Position numbers and translations under genes: made by a program
In this document: positions 35,795 through 43,700 of the stretch, piece by piece
Layout of the letters: each line of letters begins with the position of its first letter
Numbering within the stretch: the first letter of the stretch is position 1
Assembly: GCA_017651265.1 (NCBI GenBank)
Contig: JAGCDO010000026.1
Span: 1-64,000 of the forward strand
Origin: Prevotella sp.
GTDB lineage: Bacteria; Bacteroidota; Bacteroidia; Bacteroidales; Bacteroidaceae
Direction of reading: 5' to 3'
Length of the DNA stretch: 64,000 bases
The notes under the pieces: generated by a model
Databases searched by the model: none
What the model saw: only the letters and a program-made list of their open reading frames with translations
Told to the model about the DNA's origin: nothing

Positions 35795-36408
35795 CAAAAA
35801 CCAGCGGATGCATCACCCCTTTCTAAGGATGTGCCTTTTTCATTACCTGATTCACTCTTCTTGGTTTTAGGTTTAGTCAATTCTTTTTTCTCGATGTTAT
35901 CAAACATTGTTTTAAATTGCTTACCCATTTTGTCCTTTGTAAACTCTTTTTCTGGATAATCCAAGAAAGGTGTTTTTTTCTCTTTATTATATGAGAGCAT
36001 TTCAACTCTAATCTTGGAAATGCCAGTAAAGATTTTATTCAACTGATCGAGTGAAATTGGATAGTATGCGGTAGGCTCCCAAACCCCATCTTTTAAACAT
36101 ACTAATTCAGATAAGACAGACGTAAGCTCAATTATCTCCCCATCAAATGTTTTAAACAACAATTTGCAGTCATTGGGGAAATTGTGGTATTCGTTTTCTT
36201 CTGATCTTCCACGTATAAAGTATTGGTTTTCACCGTTACAAATATACTTCTCAAGGTTGTATCTGAAAAAATTCTCAAAATCTATTGTTTTATATTTAGA
36301 TTGAATACGACGAACGCCATTTTCAATCTCGTCTGACGCAATTTCTTGAGAGAAAATGCTATTAGTAAAAACAATAAGTACAGTTGTTAATAAAATACGC
36401 AATTTCAT
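35794..36408 (-). CDS. Secreted protein of unknown function (element-borne)
   Basis: 204 aa with a signal peptide (MKLRILLTTVLIVFTNSIFS). Mature part is mixed alpha/beta (NGENQYFIRGRSEENEYHNF, LLFKTFDGEIIELTSVLSEL) and ends in a Lys/Ser/Glu-rich tail (KKELTKPKTKKSESGNEKG) that looks disordered. Ends with TGA. One of two exported proteins carried by the element; a surface or exclusion role is possible but unproven. Confidence 0.65.
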   Translation of the reverse strand: MKLRILLTTVLIVFTNSIFSQEIASDEIENGVRRIQSKYKTIDFENFFRYNLEKYICNGENQYFIRGRSEENEYHNFPNDCKLLFKTFDGEIIELTSVLSELVCLKDGVWEPTAYYPISLDQLNKIFTGISKIRVEMLSYNKEKKTPFLDYPEKEFTKDKMGKQFKTMFDNIEKKELTKPKTKKSESGNEKGTSLERGDASAGF

Positions 36409-36563
36409 ATTAATCTATTATTATTGGTTTGATAATCTATCATAAACGATCTATAATTACCCTTACTCATCTTCTATAGCAGAGAATTTGAGATTACCTG
36501 TATGTGTTTCGAACATAATTGACCTCGTTGCAGAAGTTGGGCAATATTAGGTTTCATTAAAAA

Positions 36564-37334
36564 TCAGAAATACAGCGTAAGTTGTCCAAGTTGTGCGCGT
36601 TGTTTTTTTGATGCTGTCTCTCTGTTTACTGTGGAATTAGAAGTACGTGCACCACCATTGTTCGGATATATTTGAACAGGTTGAATATTATCCCATATTT
36701 GGCGTCCTTGATAGTCTCTACCGGAGCAATAGGCAACAACCTTATCGCCTTGGACGCGTATAAGGAGGTTGTTAAGACCGCCCTGACCTGCATATATGGC
36801 TTCAATGGTCTGTTCTGGCTGCTGGCTGCTAGGACTGTTCATTGCAGTTGTCCCTGCAAATGTCCCAATATTCTGAGTATTTTGTACAGAATAACTTGTA
36901 GTAGGCTGCGAGATGATCGATTGTTCCTTCTTTCCATCATCTGTTGTTTCTTGGCGCTTATCTGCTTGTTGCTGTATTGCGGTTAATGCACCAGTTATGC
37001 CCCCACTGATTGCTCCTAAAGCATGAAGCCAAGCTTCTGCTTCAACATGTTCAACAACATCCCTGAATTGAACTAGTTCTTCCGCTTTGGTATTCATGTC
37101 TATTTCTTCTTTATGGGCGCGATAGTAATTACGTGCTTCAGTTATTACTTTTTCCTGATCTGGGCCAGGCGTAGTAATATTATTAGTTTCCAACACATAT
37201 GAAATGTAATTCATTTCACTTTGATTCTCATTGACTCCAAAGAATTGGAACAACAGATGTGAATTTGACGTTTGAGCTATTATGTTTCCACAAAAAAGGA
37301 GACATAATGAAATAAAGAAAACCTTTTTCCCCAT
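36564..37334 (-). CDS. Secreted protein of unknown function with Gly-rich centre
   Basis: 256 aa with a signal peptide (MGKKVFFISLCLLFCGNIIA). A helical N-terminal part (VITEARNYYRAHKEEIDMNT) is followed by a small-residue stretch (LHALGAISGGITGALTAI), a Gln/Ser/Thr-rich linker and a C-terminal beta segment (GGLNNLLIRVQGDKVVAYCS). The Gly-rich hydrophobic stretch is reminiscent of membrane-inserting segments, which is inference. It lies directly downstream of the structured RNA candidate, whose fold may control it. Confidence 0.65.
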   Translation of the reverse strand: MGKKVFFISLCLLFCGNIIAQTSNSHLLFQFFGVNENQSEMNYISYVLETNNITTPGPDQEKVITEARNYYRAHKEEIDMNTKAEELVQFRDVVEHVEAEAWLHALGAISGGITGALTAIQQQADKRQETTDDGKKEQSIISQPTTSYSVQNTQNIGTFAGTTAMNSPSSQQPEQTIEAIYAGQGGLNNLLIRVQGDKVVAYCSGRDYQGRQIWDNIQPVQIYPNNGGARTSNSTVNRETASKKQRAQLGQLTLYF

Positions 37335-37389
37335 AACTTATTAAATGTGCTAACCAATCCCCAGAAACCAGCAGTTAAACATAGTAAAA

Positions 37390-37613
37390 GGCGTGGGAAC
37401 TCTTAACTTATTACCTCATTGCGGCTCTGGACTGCCTTGGCTGAATAATAAGCAAAAGCCCACGCCACAATGATATAATAATCCCTTTCGGGGTATAAAA
37501 TATCATCTGCGTGGGCGTTCTTGCTCATCACCCTCAGCCGTGAATTGTCCAGATTCCAACGAGAGGCAACTTGCTAAACGCCCTGTCTCAGCTAACTACT
37601 AAGAGCCGCTTTG
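37390..37613 (-). ncRNA. Strongly structured RNA or leader with two exclusive folds
   Basis: Read on the minus strand: P1 joins GCGGCTCT (37609-37602) to AGAGCCGC (37428-37421). P2 joins GGGCGTT (37583-37577) to AACGCCC (37519-37513). P3 joins GCCCACGC (37516-37509) to GCGTGGGC (37465-37458) and encloses an ATGATAT/ATATCAT helix capped by CCC-GAAA-GGG. Alternatively GCGTGGG (37464-37458 side) pairs with CCCACGC (37397-37391), extended by CTTATTA/TAATAAG (37452-37446 with 37413-37407). The two sets cannot coexist. The promoter at 37620-37651 would start transcription a few bases before P1. Confidence 0.65.
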
Positions 37614-37619
37614 ACATTA

Positions 37620-37651
37620 CAAAGATAGTAAAAAGACGTTTAACTGTGCAA
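37620..37651 (-). promoter_or_regulatory. Promoter of the structured RNA
   Basis: Minus-strand TTG (37651-37649), 21-bp spacer, TATCTTTG (37627-37620). The expected start near 37613 is just ahead of the P1 stem. Confidence 0.65.
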
Positions 37652-37742
37652 GAACTTGCTTATTATTTAAGATTTAATAAGAAATGTATCCAGTACACTT
37701 GACAACATCATCAAGCAGTTAGAAACCAAAGGGATAGGGCAC

Positions 37743-38381
37743 CTATAGATTGAACTCTGTCTTGATCCTTTGTACTGTACTGATACCCTTGTTTGTAAGC
37801 TTGGCCACGTTCCGCACAGAGTATCCACGTTTCAGGTAAGAGATAATATCCTTATGCTCTTCTTTCTTCTGCTCTGTAGTCTTGACACTACCCACCTTGC
37901 GACCAAGTTTTCCACCTCGTTCAACATATAGCTTGCGGCCACTATTCAGACGAAACTTGATATTCTCTCGTTCAAGTTGTGCACATGTTGAGAGTGTCGC
38001 TATCATGATCGGTGCGAACATGGTGGGCTTTCCCTCATTGTCAAGAAGGGTAAGCTGTTCTTTCTGCATATAGAGGTTGATCCCATTATCTATGAGGTCT
38101 TTCACTGTGGCCAGAACCTCAAAGGCATTTCTTCCAAGTCTGGAAAGCTCACTTACTAACAGGATGGAAATACTGTTGGCCTTACAGTATTCGATGGCCT
38201 TCTGCAAGACGGGGCGTTCCGTGTTCTTCTTTGCTCCAGAAATGTGTTCCTCGTAGATCTTGCAAATATCCCAATGCTGGTATTCCACATAATCAAGGAG
38301 GTCTGAAATCTGGCGGTCTGTGCTTTGTCTGTCTCCTACGCTTGACACTCTGGCGTAGATAACTGCAGTTGTTGTACTCAT
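37743..38381 (-). CDS. Serine recombinase (resolvase/invertase type)
   Basis: About 212 aa. The catalytic domain starts AVIYARVSSVGDRQSTDRQI (nucleophile Ser in ARVSS) with LLVSELSRLGRNAFEVL; the E-helix is followed by GGKLGRKVGS and a short C-terminal helix-turn-helix (HKDIISYLKRGYSVRNVAKL). This is the small resolvase/invertase architecture, so it probably resolves or inverts DNA rather than integrating the element. It ends with TAG as an ordinary stop. An AATCTTTG box ends 6 nt before the ATG at 38381, implying a leaderless mRNA. Confidence 0.9.
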   Translation of the reverse strand: MSTTTAVIYARVSSVGDRQSTDRQISDLLDYVEYQHWDICKIYEEHISGAKKNTERPVLQKAIEYCKANSISILLVSELSRLGRNAFEVLATVKDLIDNGINLYMQKEQLTLLDNEGKPTMFAPIMIATLSTCAQLERENIKFRLNSGRKLYVERGGKLGRKVGSVKTTEQKKEEHKDIISYLKRGYSVRNVAKLTNKGISTVQRIKTEFNL

Positions 38382-38475
38382 TTTAATCAAAGATTAGGTT
38401 GGTAACGGAAAAGAGCATGCCCAGTAAACTTTCAGAGATTTGTTTGAACACACTCGTTAATTGAACACATTGGAA

Positions 38476-38518
38476 AAGGAAAGAGGACACCACCCATATA
38501 TAATAAGATGATGCCCTC
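38476..38518 (-). terminator. Terminator after the DUF3871 gene
   Basis: Minus strand: GAGGGCATCATC (38518-38507) pairs with GGTGGTGTCCTC (38494-38483), 12 bp including three G-U pairs, followed by TTTCCTTTTCC. It lies 11 nt after the TAG of the gene, showing that TAG is a real stop for this gene. Confidence 0.7.
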
Positions 38519-38529
38519 CACTCTATCAA

Positions 38530-39537
38530 CTAACCAAGAAACCATTGGTATGTTGAATCACCTTGCAGTGCGTTGTTGATGCCAACACTTACTTCCGTAG
38601 CGTTGACCGCACGTTGCAGGTAACTGTCAATGTAGCTGCTCTTGTTGGATTCAGTTAGCAGATTGTGGAAGTTCCACATGGAAATAGCACCTCCTTTCCC
38701 TCCGAAATCAGGACTACTATAGTAATCCCTGCACACATTGTTTATCTGGGAGTCAGTAATCATCAGGCGAGGCAGGCGTTTTTGAGCTCCCGTTGGCAAA
38801 GCCTGATAGAGTCTCATTCTTCCAATAATCTGTGCAAACTGTGTCTCTGTGAGGTAGGAATTGGATAGCTGCTGCATCAAATGAATGTCCTTAGCAGGAT
38901 TGAAACTGTAGAACATTTCCATTACCTGTTCGTATAGTTGTTTCAATTCCATTACCTCCATAGAGAGTTTCACACCCTGCCCTGTAAGAATCTGGTTGGA
39001 ACAGATGCACACTCTCCAGCCAACAAAGACAGAGAACTTTTCTACGCCCTTAGATGCTCTATAGAGATTCAGGTCATTGTAGTTCCTGACACCTCCGATG
39101 CAGAGCTCCAATTTCTGACCGTTGATCGTCTCATAGATGGTAGGAATGGTGAAAGCGAAAGCCAGTCTCTGGTAGAACTGTGTCTTCTCACATTCCAACA
39201 GCTCTGATGCTTTCTTTCCTAATGCGTCTGGAGTTCTGCCCCTGACGATGTGGGAAACCCTGATGGAAGGAGTGGAAATTGTTTCACCCTGATAGAAAGA
39301 CTTGGCTGCATCATGCACACAGTCGATGAAGTCCTGATGTGAAATAGTTAGCTCCTGATTCGCCCACGTAGGAACTACACAGAGGTTTCTTAACTCGTTC
39401 ATAGTGATTGCATTGGTGTTTGCATCCAAGAAACTCACACAAGAACTGGTAACAGGCTGCTCAACGATTTCTTCGTAGTCAGCGTACTCAAAACGGTTGC
39501 TGTTTGTGGCCACAGCTGGCATTAAAACTTGCTCCAT
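38530..39537 (-). CDS. DUF3871 family protein
   Basis: 335 aa. The segment FLDANTNAITMNELRNLCVVPTW...LTISHQDFIDCVHDAAKSFY, the GQKLELCIGGVRNYNDLNLY block and VFVGWRVCICSNQILTGQGV match the DUF3871 family, found on Bacteroidota mobile elements. Function unknown; the family is often next to integrases and single-strand DNA functions. Stop is TAG, followed at once by a terminator. Upstream is a set of three 24-bp spaced repeats likely to control it. Confidence 0.8.
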   Translation of the reverse strand: MEQVLMPAVATNSNRFEYADYEEIVEQPVTSSCVSFLDANTNAITMNELRNLCVVPTWANQELTISHQDFIDCVHDAAKSFYQGETISTPSIRVSHIVRGRTPDALGKKASELLECEKTQFYQRLAFAFTIPTIYETINGQKLELCIGGVRNYNDLNLYRASKGVEKFSVFVGWRVCICSNQILTGQGVKLSMEVMELKQLYEQVMEMFYSFNPAKDIHLMQQLSNSYLTETQFAQIIGRMRLYQALPTGAQKRLPRLMITDSQINNVCRDYYSSPDFGGKGGAISMWNFHNLLTESNKSSYIDSYLQRAVNATEVSVGINNALQGDSTYQWFLG

Positions 39538-39618
39538 AATGAAATGAATTTGATGGTTAATAATGATAGAGTTCTTACCTCTTAGAAATACAGTTCTACT
39601 ACATCTGACTTACGTTTT

Positions 39619-39681
39619 ATTACAGGCTACTTTACAGTTTAGATTACGGGCTCTTTCACCATATATATTAAAGGCTACTTT
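39619..39681. repeat. Three 15-bp repeats at exact 24-bp period
   Basis: ATTACAGGCTACTTT (39619-39633), ATTACGGGCTCTTTC (39643-39657) and ATTAAAGGCTACTTT (39667-39681). They lie between DUF3871 and the divergent 39790 gene, so they could be operator repeats for both or replication iterons. Confidence 0.75.
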
Positions 39682-39777
39682 TTCATATTTAAAAGGTAGG
39701 GGGGATTAAAAGTGGGTAAAGTGGCATGGGCAGAACTAATAACAAAAAATGAATGAGGTGTTTTCGATTTTATTGTG

Positions 39778-39785
39778 TATCTTTG
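39778..39785 (+). promoter_or_regulatory. -7 element of the 39790 gene
   Basis: Exact TATCTTTG; the ATG begins 4 nt later, so transcription would start at or next to the start codon. Confidence 0.55.
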
Positions 39786-39789
39786 TGGC

Positions 39790-40824
39790 ATGATTGAGAT
39801 TATTCCTATTAAAGAGTACGAAAGAACAGGATTTATGGATTATCCATATCTTGAAGATCCCATGTTTGAATATTTGAATCAGGTGGCTAATTATTTCTGG
39901 TGGGAACCAGATCCTGAATTTGATGAAGAAACCTGTGAAGAGTATTATTTACGAACTCCGTCTTTTGTGCCAAGTAGGTTTGCTCGTAGGTATTTGGATG
40001 GAAAAATAGACCTCAGCACAATGCCTTTATATATTGAAGCTGTAGGAGAAGAAGTTCAGAAGAAGCACGTTTCTATGGATGAAATTGATAACACTTCATC
40101 AGAGGAGATGCGTATCTCAAAGGATGATGTGCCCATTATTTCAATGACTCTGAAAGCCTTTGGATTAGACCACTCAAAATTCTGGTATTTATGTGTATGT
40201 ATTAAAGACTGGGTTGAGGGTCAAACTTGTGAAGGTGCAAGAATAGGTAATCCTACACACAGAGAGGAATTAGAGACCTTTGTTGCAGAATTGAATAGGC
40301 TTGATCCTAAACCTTGGGGTGGGAATATCAAAACGAAAGGCAAAGCCAAACTGACCTTAAACGTAAAAGGGAGAAACACCATTATTGAGGATGGACAAAC
40401 TCTTGCACTTATAGGATATGCTGTTTACAACTTCTTAGATTCGGACGTTTGTAAGAAAACGGTATTGGTTGATGGCAAAGAAACCAGAGTTCAGAAAAAC
40501 AGCACATTACTTGACATCTCTAAGGTGAGCGACAAGAAACTCACTAAACAGATGGCCAAAACCGTAAGACTAGCATTGTTCTATAAATATCTTAGTTGGT
40601 TCATGAAGCATAGGGAGGTAGATGAAGACCTTGTCAACAAATCCCCCTACTTAGTTTTTACGAACAGGGATCTTCTCATCTCGCGTATGGCATATTTTAC
40701 AGGCCTTACTAATGATAATAGATTTTTGGAACCAGACGATGCTGGGAAGGGGTATATTCGTACTGCCATAAGTGGTTATGAAGGGATAGAAGTAAAAGTA
40801 CACAACAAGTATTATGGTATTTGA
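39790..40824 (+). CDS. Element protein of unknown function
   Basis: 344 aa. Acidic N-terminal part (EPDPEFDEETCEEYYLRTPS), Lys-rich middle (IKTKGKAKLTLNVKGRNTII) and a basic C-terminal domain (LVFTNRDLLISRMAYFTGLT). No enzyme motif recognised. The TTG/ATG context just before (39775) lies inside the promoter, so the ATG at 39790 is chosen. An alternative internal start at 39835 has AGGA 5 nt upstream and would fit if the mRNA is not leaderless. Divergent from DUF3871 across the 24-bp repeats. Confidence 0.65.
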   Translation: MIEIIPIKEYERTGFMDYPYLEDPMFEYLNQVANYFWWEPDPEFDEETCEEYYLRTPSFVPSRFARRYLDGKIDLSTMPLYIEAVGEEVQKKHVSMDEIDNTSSEEMRISKDDVPIISMTLKAFGLDHSKFWYLCVCIKDWVEGQTCEGARIGNPTHREELETFVAELNRLDPKPWGGNIKTKGKAKLTLNVKGRNTIIEDGQTLALIGYAVYNFLDSDVCKKTVLVDGKETRVQKNSTLLDISKVSDKKLTKQMAKTVRLALFYKYLSWFMKHREVDEDLVNKSPYLVFTNRDLLISRMAYFTGLTNDNRFLEPDDAGKGYIRTAISGYEGIEVKVHNKYYGI

Positions 40825-40957
40825 TATTAGTTACCATAAAGTATAGGCTAACTATTTTTGTTATCATATTGAAACTTAGGTAGTTGGGAATATTGTATCA
40901 CAAATAGTTCCTAACACGGATTGTTTCGTTATATTAGTTTGTTACTTATAATCATTA

Positions 40958-41008
40958 TAATTTTGCGCCCAGAAAGGAACGAAAGCTACGGAATAGTTCT
41001 GAGCTGGG
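40958..41008 (+). promoter_or_regulatory. -7 element and leader hairpin of the 41025 gene
   Basis: TAATTTTG at 40958-40965, then a leader in which CCCAG (40968-40972) pairs with CTGGG (41004-41008) and GAAC (40977-40980) with GTTC (40996-40999) around symmetric internal loops. It ends 16 nt before the ATG. Confidence 0.45.
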
Positions 41009-41024
41009 AAGTCCTAACATAATT

Positions 41025-41984
41025 ATGTATAAAAAAACACCCACCACAGAAGTGGTAGAAGAGAGAAACAACGTGATTAATGAGATCACTAGTATTAACA
41101 ATCCTAAATCGGCAGATATGGTTAAGGAGAATGAAGAAGAGGTTGTGTATGTAACAAAAACCGCTATTATTGAAGGAGCAGAAATAGAAATCGTATTAGC
41201 CTTCACAGAGTACGATATGGAACAACCTAAAGACGGTAAAAAGCTGATGGAGAAAATAGACACCTCCATGCTCTTTAAGTGTTTTTACCACTTGACTAAG
41301 CCTGACATTTTCTGGAAAGAAGGTGTTAAGTTGGTTGACGAGAACGGGAACACTATAGAAGAGGGAACAGAAAACGTATATGTTTCGTGTCCTACATCAG
41401 AAACATTCTGGCGAAGGGGACTTGAAGAAAAGCTGGAATATGTGGAGATTCACACTTTTAAGTCTGTTAAAGAGTATGCTCAGGCTGTTGGATGTACGAA
41501 TCTCTACAGCCGTGGACTCAGCAACATCGAAAAAATAGGTATTGCAGCCTTAGCGACTGGCGATGAAGCTTGCAAAACGGTTTATGAGTTTGCGAAAGAG
41601 AACAAACTGAACGTGACTACAGCGAAACTCTATCTTGATTACAAAGTTAAACCCGCAGACATTCAAAGTATGACTATGGGTATTTGGGAAGAGGCTAGGC
41701 CAGAGCTTGGTCGCAAGAAAGAAGAAGCACAAGAGTTACTGGACAAAGTTAAGGAGAAATTTGGTAAAAATGCACAGAAAAGATATGTGATCAGAGTCGT
41801 TAATTCACTGCTACATACAAATGATGACTATTCATTAGAGAAGGTGAAGGAAGCAATCGGCCAAGTCACAGAGGCAGAAGCGGAAAAAATTAAGGATGCC
41901 AACAGCGCAGAAAAGGAAACAATAATCTGTAACATACTAACAAGGAAGCTTTCAGAGAATCACGAAACTGAGGAAGCAGCTTGA
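41025..41984 (+). CDS. Element protein of unknown function
   Basis: 319 aa, highly charged. Acidic N-terminal region, a central domain (TFKSVKEYAQAVGCTNLYSR, IGIAALATGDEACKTVYEFA) and a helical C-terminal half rich in Lys/Glu (KVKEKFGKNAQKRYVIRVVN). The helical part could be DNA-binding (ParB/KorB-like arrangement), but no diagnostic motif is seen. Transcribed toward the integrase, convergent with it. Confidence 0.6.
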   Translation: MYKKTPTTEVVEERNNVINEITSINNPKSADMVKENEEEVVYVTKTAIIEGAEIEIVLAFTEYDMEQPKDGKKLMEKIDTSMLFKCFYHLTKPDIFWKEGVKLVDENGNTIEEGTENVYVSCPTSETFWRRGLEEKLEYVEIHTFKSVKEYAQAVGCTNLYSRGLSNIEKIGIAALATGDEACKTVYEFAKENKLNVTTAKLYLDYKVKPADIQSMTMGIWEEARPELGRKKEEAQELLDKVKEKFGKNAQKRYVIRVVNSLLHTNDDYSLEKVKEAIGQVTEAEAEKIKDANSAEKETIICNILTRKLSENHETEEAA

Positions 41985-42051
41985 AACGAATGTCAAACCA
42001 CCAGAAGGAAATTAGGGAATAACCCCTAACTATCCTTTCTGGGGCAGCTCC

Positions 42052-43320
42052 TTATTTACAAAAAACGAACTTTACGACCTTGGCATTAGCTTTATTTTCG
42101 TTCACAAAGTCTCGTTCAATGTAGATGTCTGTGACACGCATGGATTCATCTACATGGTTAAGTGCTGCATGGACTGTGTACTTATCGATCCTGCATTTGT
42201 TGAGGGCAATGGTAGCCCATGAGTGACGTCCACAGTAGAATTCCAGATCGTCTATCTTCAATTGTTCCCCAATCTCTTTCAGCCCCTTGTTGATAGCCTT
42301 GTTGAATCCCTTGTGGTCACAGTAGTATTGATAGAAGTTGAATAGACGTTTACCTGTGCGATCACGATATTTCTCTATGATTGGCAGTACCATCTTAGGG
42401 ATGATCACTTCCATTTTGGCCTTATCAAGTCTGCGGTCTTTGGTCTTAGTACGGTAGTAAACAAGTCTGTTGCCTTGAAAATCTGTAGCATTGTATAGGT
42501 CAACAGAGTTTATCCCCATCAGGCAGAACGAGAGAATGAAGCAATCCTTAGCAAGATCGAAACGGCATGTGCTTTTCGCTCCCTTATGGATATTCTGGTA
42601 AGGCATTTCCCAGATCGCCTTTATTTGTTGAGGCAAGATAGCACGCTTACGGGTAGCCTCCTGTTTGGGAATCTTGAAATATTCAAACGGAGTGTGAGGG
42701 ATACGCATAAGTCCTTTATCGGGTTTGTTGAAGAACTTTTGAGCCTCGCTAAAGAGATGACGTAGAATCATTAGATAGAGAGACAAACAGCGGTTAGATG
42801 GTACGCGTTTCCCTGCTTCTGCTATTTTTTTCACTCTCTCTGCTCGTTCCTTTATTATATAGTCGCGGTACTGCTCTAATAGGTCAACGGTGATATTCTT
42901 GATGTCAAATTCTTCTTTGCCAAGGAAACGAATAAAGGCATTGAGGCCTGTTGTGTAAGTGTCCTTGCTCTTAATCGGAGCGGCAGCAATCCAATTTTTA
43001 CTGAAAGCTATAAAATCAATGGGTTTCTCAGCTTCTTCTTTGTTAAGCAGACGATTCACAATTTCAATAACATCGTAATTCTCAGAATCAAGATGCAGGG
43101 ATGCAAACATCATCCTGTAGTGTAGCACAAGACGGTCTGCCTCCTGCTTTACAATGGAATCCTCTTTCAACTTCAAGTCTGTCGTAAGGTCAGCCTCAGT
43201 AGCGAATAAGTTTGTTGATATTCGCCTTACCTTTTTGTCCTTGATAAATCGTACTTTTACGTTGTACATTCCATCCATTCTCTTTTTGTCCTTTAGGACT
43301 TCTGCTCTGATTGTCAGCAT
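42052..43320 (-). CDS. Tyrosine recombinase (integrase)
   Basis: 422 aa. N-terminal arm-binding domain (MYNVKVRFIKDKKVRRISTN), core-binding domain (WIAAAPIKSKDTYTTGLNAF), then the catalytic domain: FILSFCLMGINSVDLYNATD, the beta-hairpin lysine in RTKTKDRRLDKAK, box II FYCGRHSWATIAL, HVDESMRVTDIYIERDF with the nucleophile Tyr in DIYIE. In the usual place of the first catalytic Arg (G-L-R) the sequence reads GIN, a variant seen in some Bacteroidota integrases. It lies 198 bp from attR and should excise and integrate the element at tRNA-Asn. Confidence 0.93.
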   Translation of the reverse strand: MLTIRAEVLKDKKRMDGMYNVKVRFIKDKKVRRISTNLFATEADLTTDLKLKEDSIVKQEADRLVLHYRMMFASLHLDSENYDVIEIVNRLLNKEEAEKPIDFIAFSKNWIAAAPIKSKDTYTTGLNAFIRFLGKEEFDIKNITVDLLEQYRDYIIKERAERVKKIAEAGKRVPSNRCLSLYLMILRHLFSEAQKFFNKPDKGLMRIPHTPFEYFKIPKQEATRKRAILPQQIKAIWEMPYQNIHKGAKSTCRFDLAKDCFILSFCLMGINSVDLYNATDFQGNRLVYYRTKTKDRRLDKAKMEVIIPKMVLPIIEKYRDRTGKRLFNFYQYYCDHKGFNKAINKGLKEIGEQLKIDDLEFYCGRHSWATIALNKCRIDKYTVHAALNHVDESMRVTDIYIERDFVNENKANAKVVKFVFCK

Positions 43321-43338
43321 AGCAATTTTTGATTTTGG

Positions 43339-43367
43339 GGTAAACCTCGGGTAAACCAGAGGTAAAC
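43339..43367. promoter_or_regulatory. Putative right integrase arm-type sites
   Basis: GGTAAAC at 43339-43345, 43350-43356 and 43361-43367, each 11 bp apart, between the integrase start and attR. Being in the integrase leader, they could also let the integrase control its own gene. Confidence 0.6.
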
Positions 43368-43485
43368 TTTTGGTTATAAATGCGCTGATTTTGAGAAACT
43401 GGAAATTTTGGAGAATTTAAGAATCTGTAGTATCAGGGATTTCTTGATATTACGTAAGGTCTTGAAAATTAATATTTTAGAGAAC

Positions 43486-43515
43486 CAAAAAGTCCCAACC
43501 TTTCGATTGGGACTT
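43486..43515 (-). terminator. Element-supplied terminator for tRNA-Asn
   Basis: Minus strand: AAGTCCCAA stem partner TTGGGACTT (43490-43498 with 43507-43515, 9 bp), followed by U residues. It replaces the chromosomal terminator now separated at 31126-31153. Confidence 0.88.
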
Positions 43516-43517
43516 AT

Positions 43518-43560
43518 GCGCTTCAGGATGGGCTTGAACCAACGACCCCCTGATTAACAG
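43518..43560. repeat. attR: 43-bp direct repeat within intact tRNA-Asn
   Basis: Identical to 31156-31198. This copy is joined to the tRNA 5' half, so it restores a complete gene after integration. The 5' boundary falls in the anticodon stem-loop, a usual crossover site for tyrosine integrases. Confidence 0.95.
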
Positions 43561-43592
43561 TCAGGTGCTCTAACCAACTGAGCTACTGAAGC
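43519..43592 (-). tRNA. tRNA-Asn (anticodon GUU)
   Basis: 74 nt: acceptor GCTTCAG/CTGAAGC (7 perfect pairs), D stem GCTC/GAGC, anticodon loop CTGTTAA giving GUU, T arm with TTCAAGC loop, discriminator G. CCA not encoded. Its 3' 42 nt come from the integrated element. Confidence 0.95.
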
Positions 43593-43700
43593 AGGTTTTG
43601 CTTAATTGCGGGTGCAAAGGTATATTGTTTTTCTGAAATCACCAAACTTTTTTGAGAAAAAATAAAAGAAACGTCAAATTTACGATATTTTTTGCGGGTT

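Larger units (their letters stand above)
31156..43560. mobile_element. Integrative element of about 12.4 kb in tRNA-Asn
   Basis: Bounded by 43-bp tRNA-derived direct repeats; contains a tyrosine recombinase 198 bp from the right repeat, putative arm sites near both ends, a serine recombinase, DUF3871, unknown proteins, a structured RNA candidate and a TAG-recoded helicase/nuclease pair. It is visibly AT-richer than the flanks. No relaxase, coupling protein, capsid or portal gene is seen, so it is neither a self-transmissible conjugative element nor a complete prophage. A satellite, mobilizable island or decayed element remain open. Confidence 0.9.

Noticed and set aside
37713-37745. TAG read-through of the serine recombinase
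   Set aside because: It would add only about eight residues before TAA and the protein is already of normal length.
38476-38529. TAG read-through of DUF3871 (48 open codons follow its TAG)
   Set aside because: A 12-bp terminator hairpin starts 11 nt after the TAG, so TAG is the real stop of this gene; recoding is confined to the helicase/nuclease pair.
31156-43560. Complete prophage or conjugative element
   Set aside because: No capsid, portal, terminase, relaxase or type IV secretion genes are seen.
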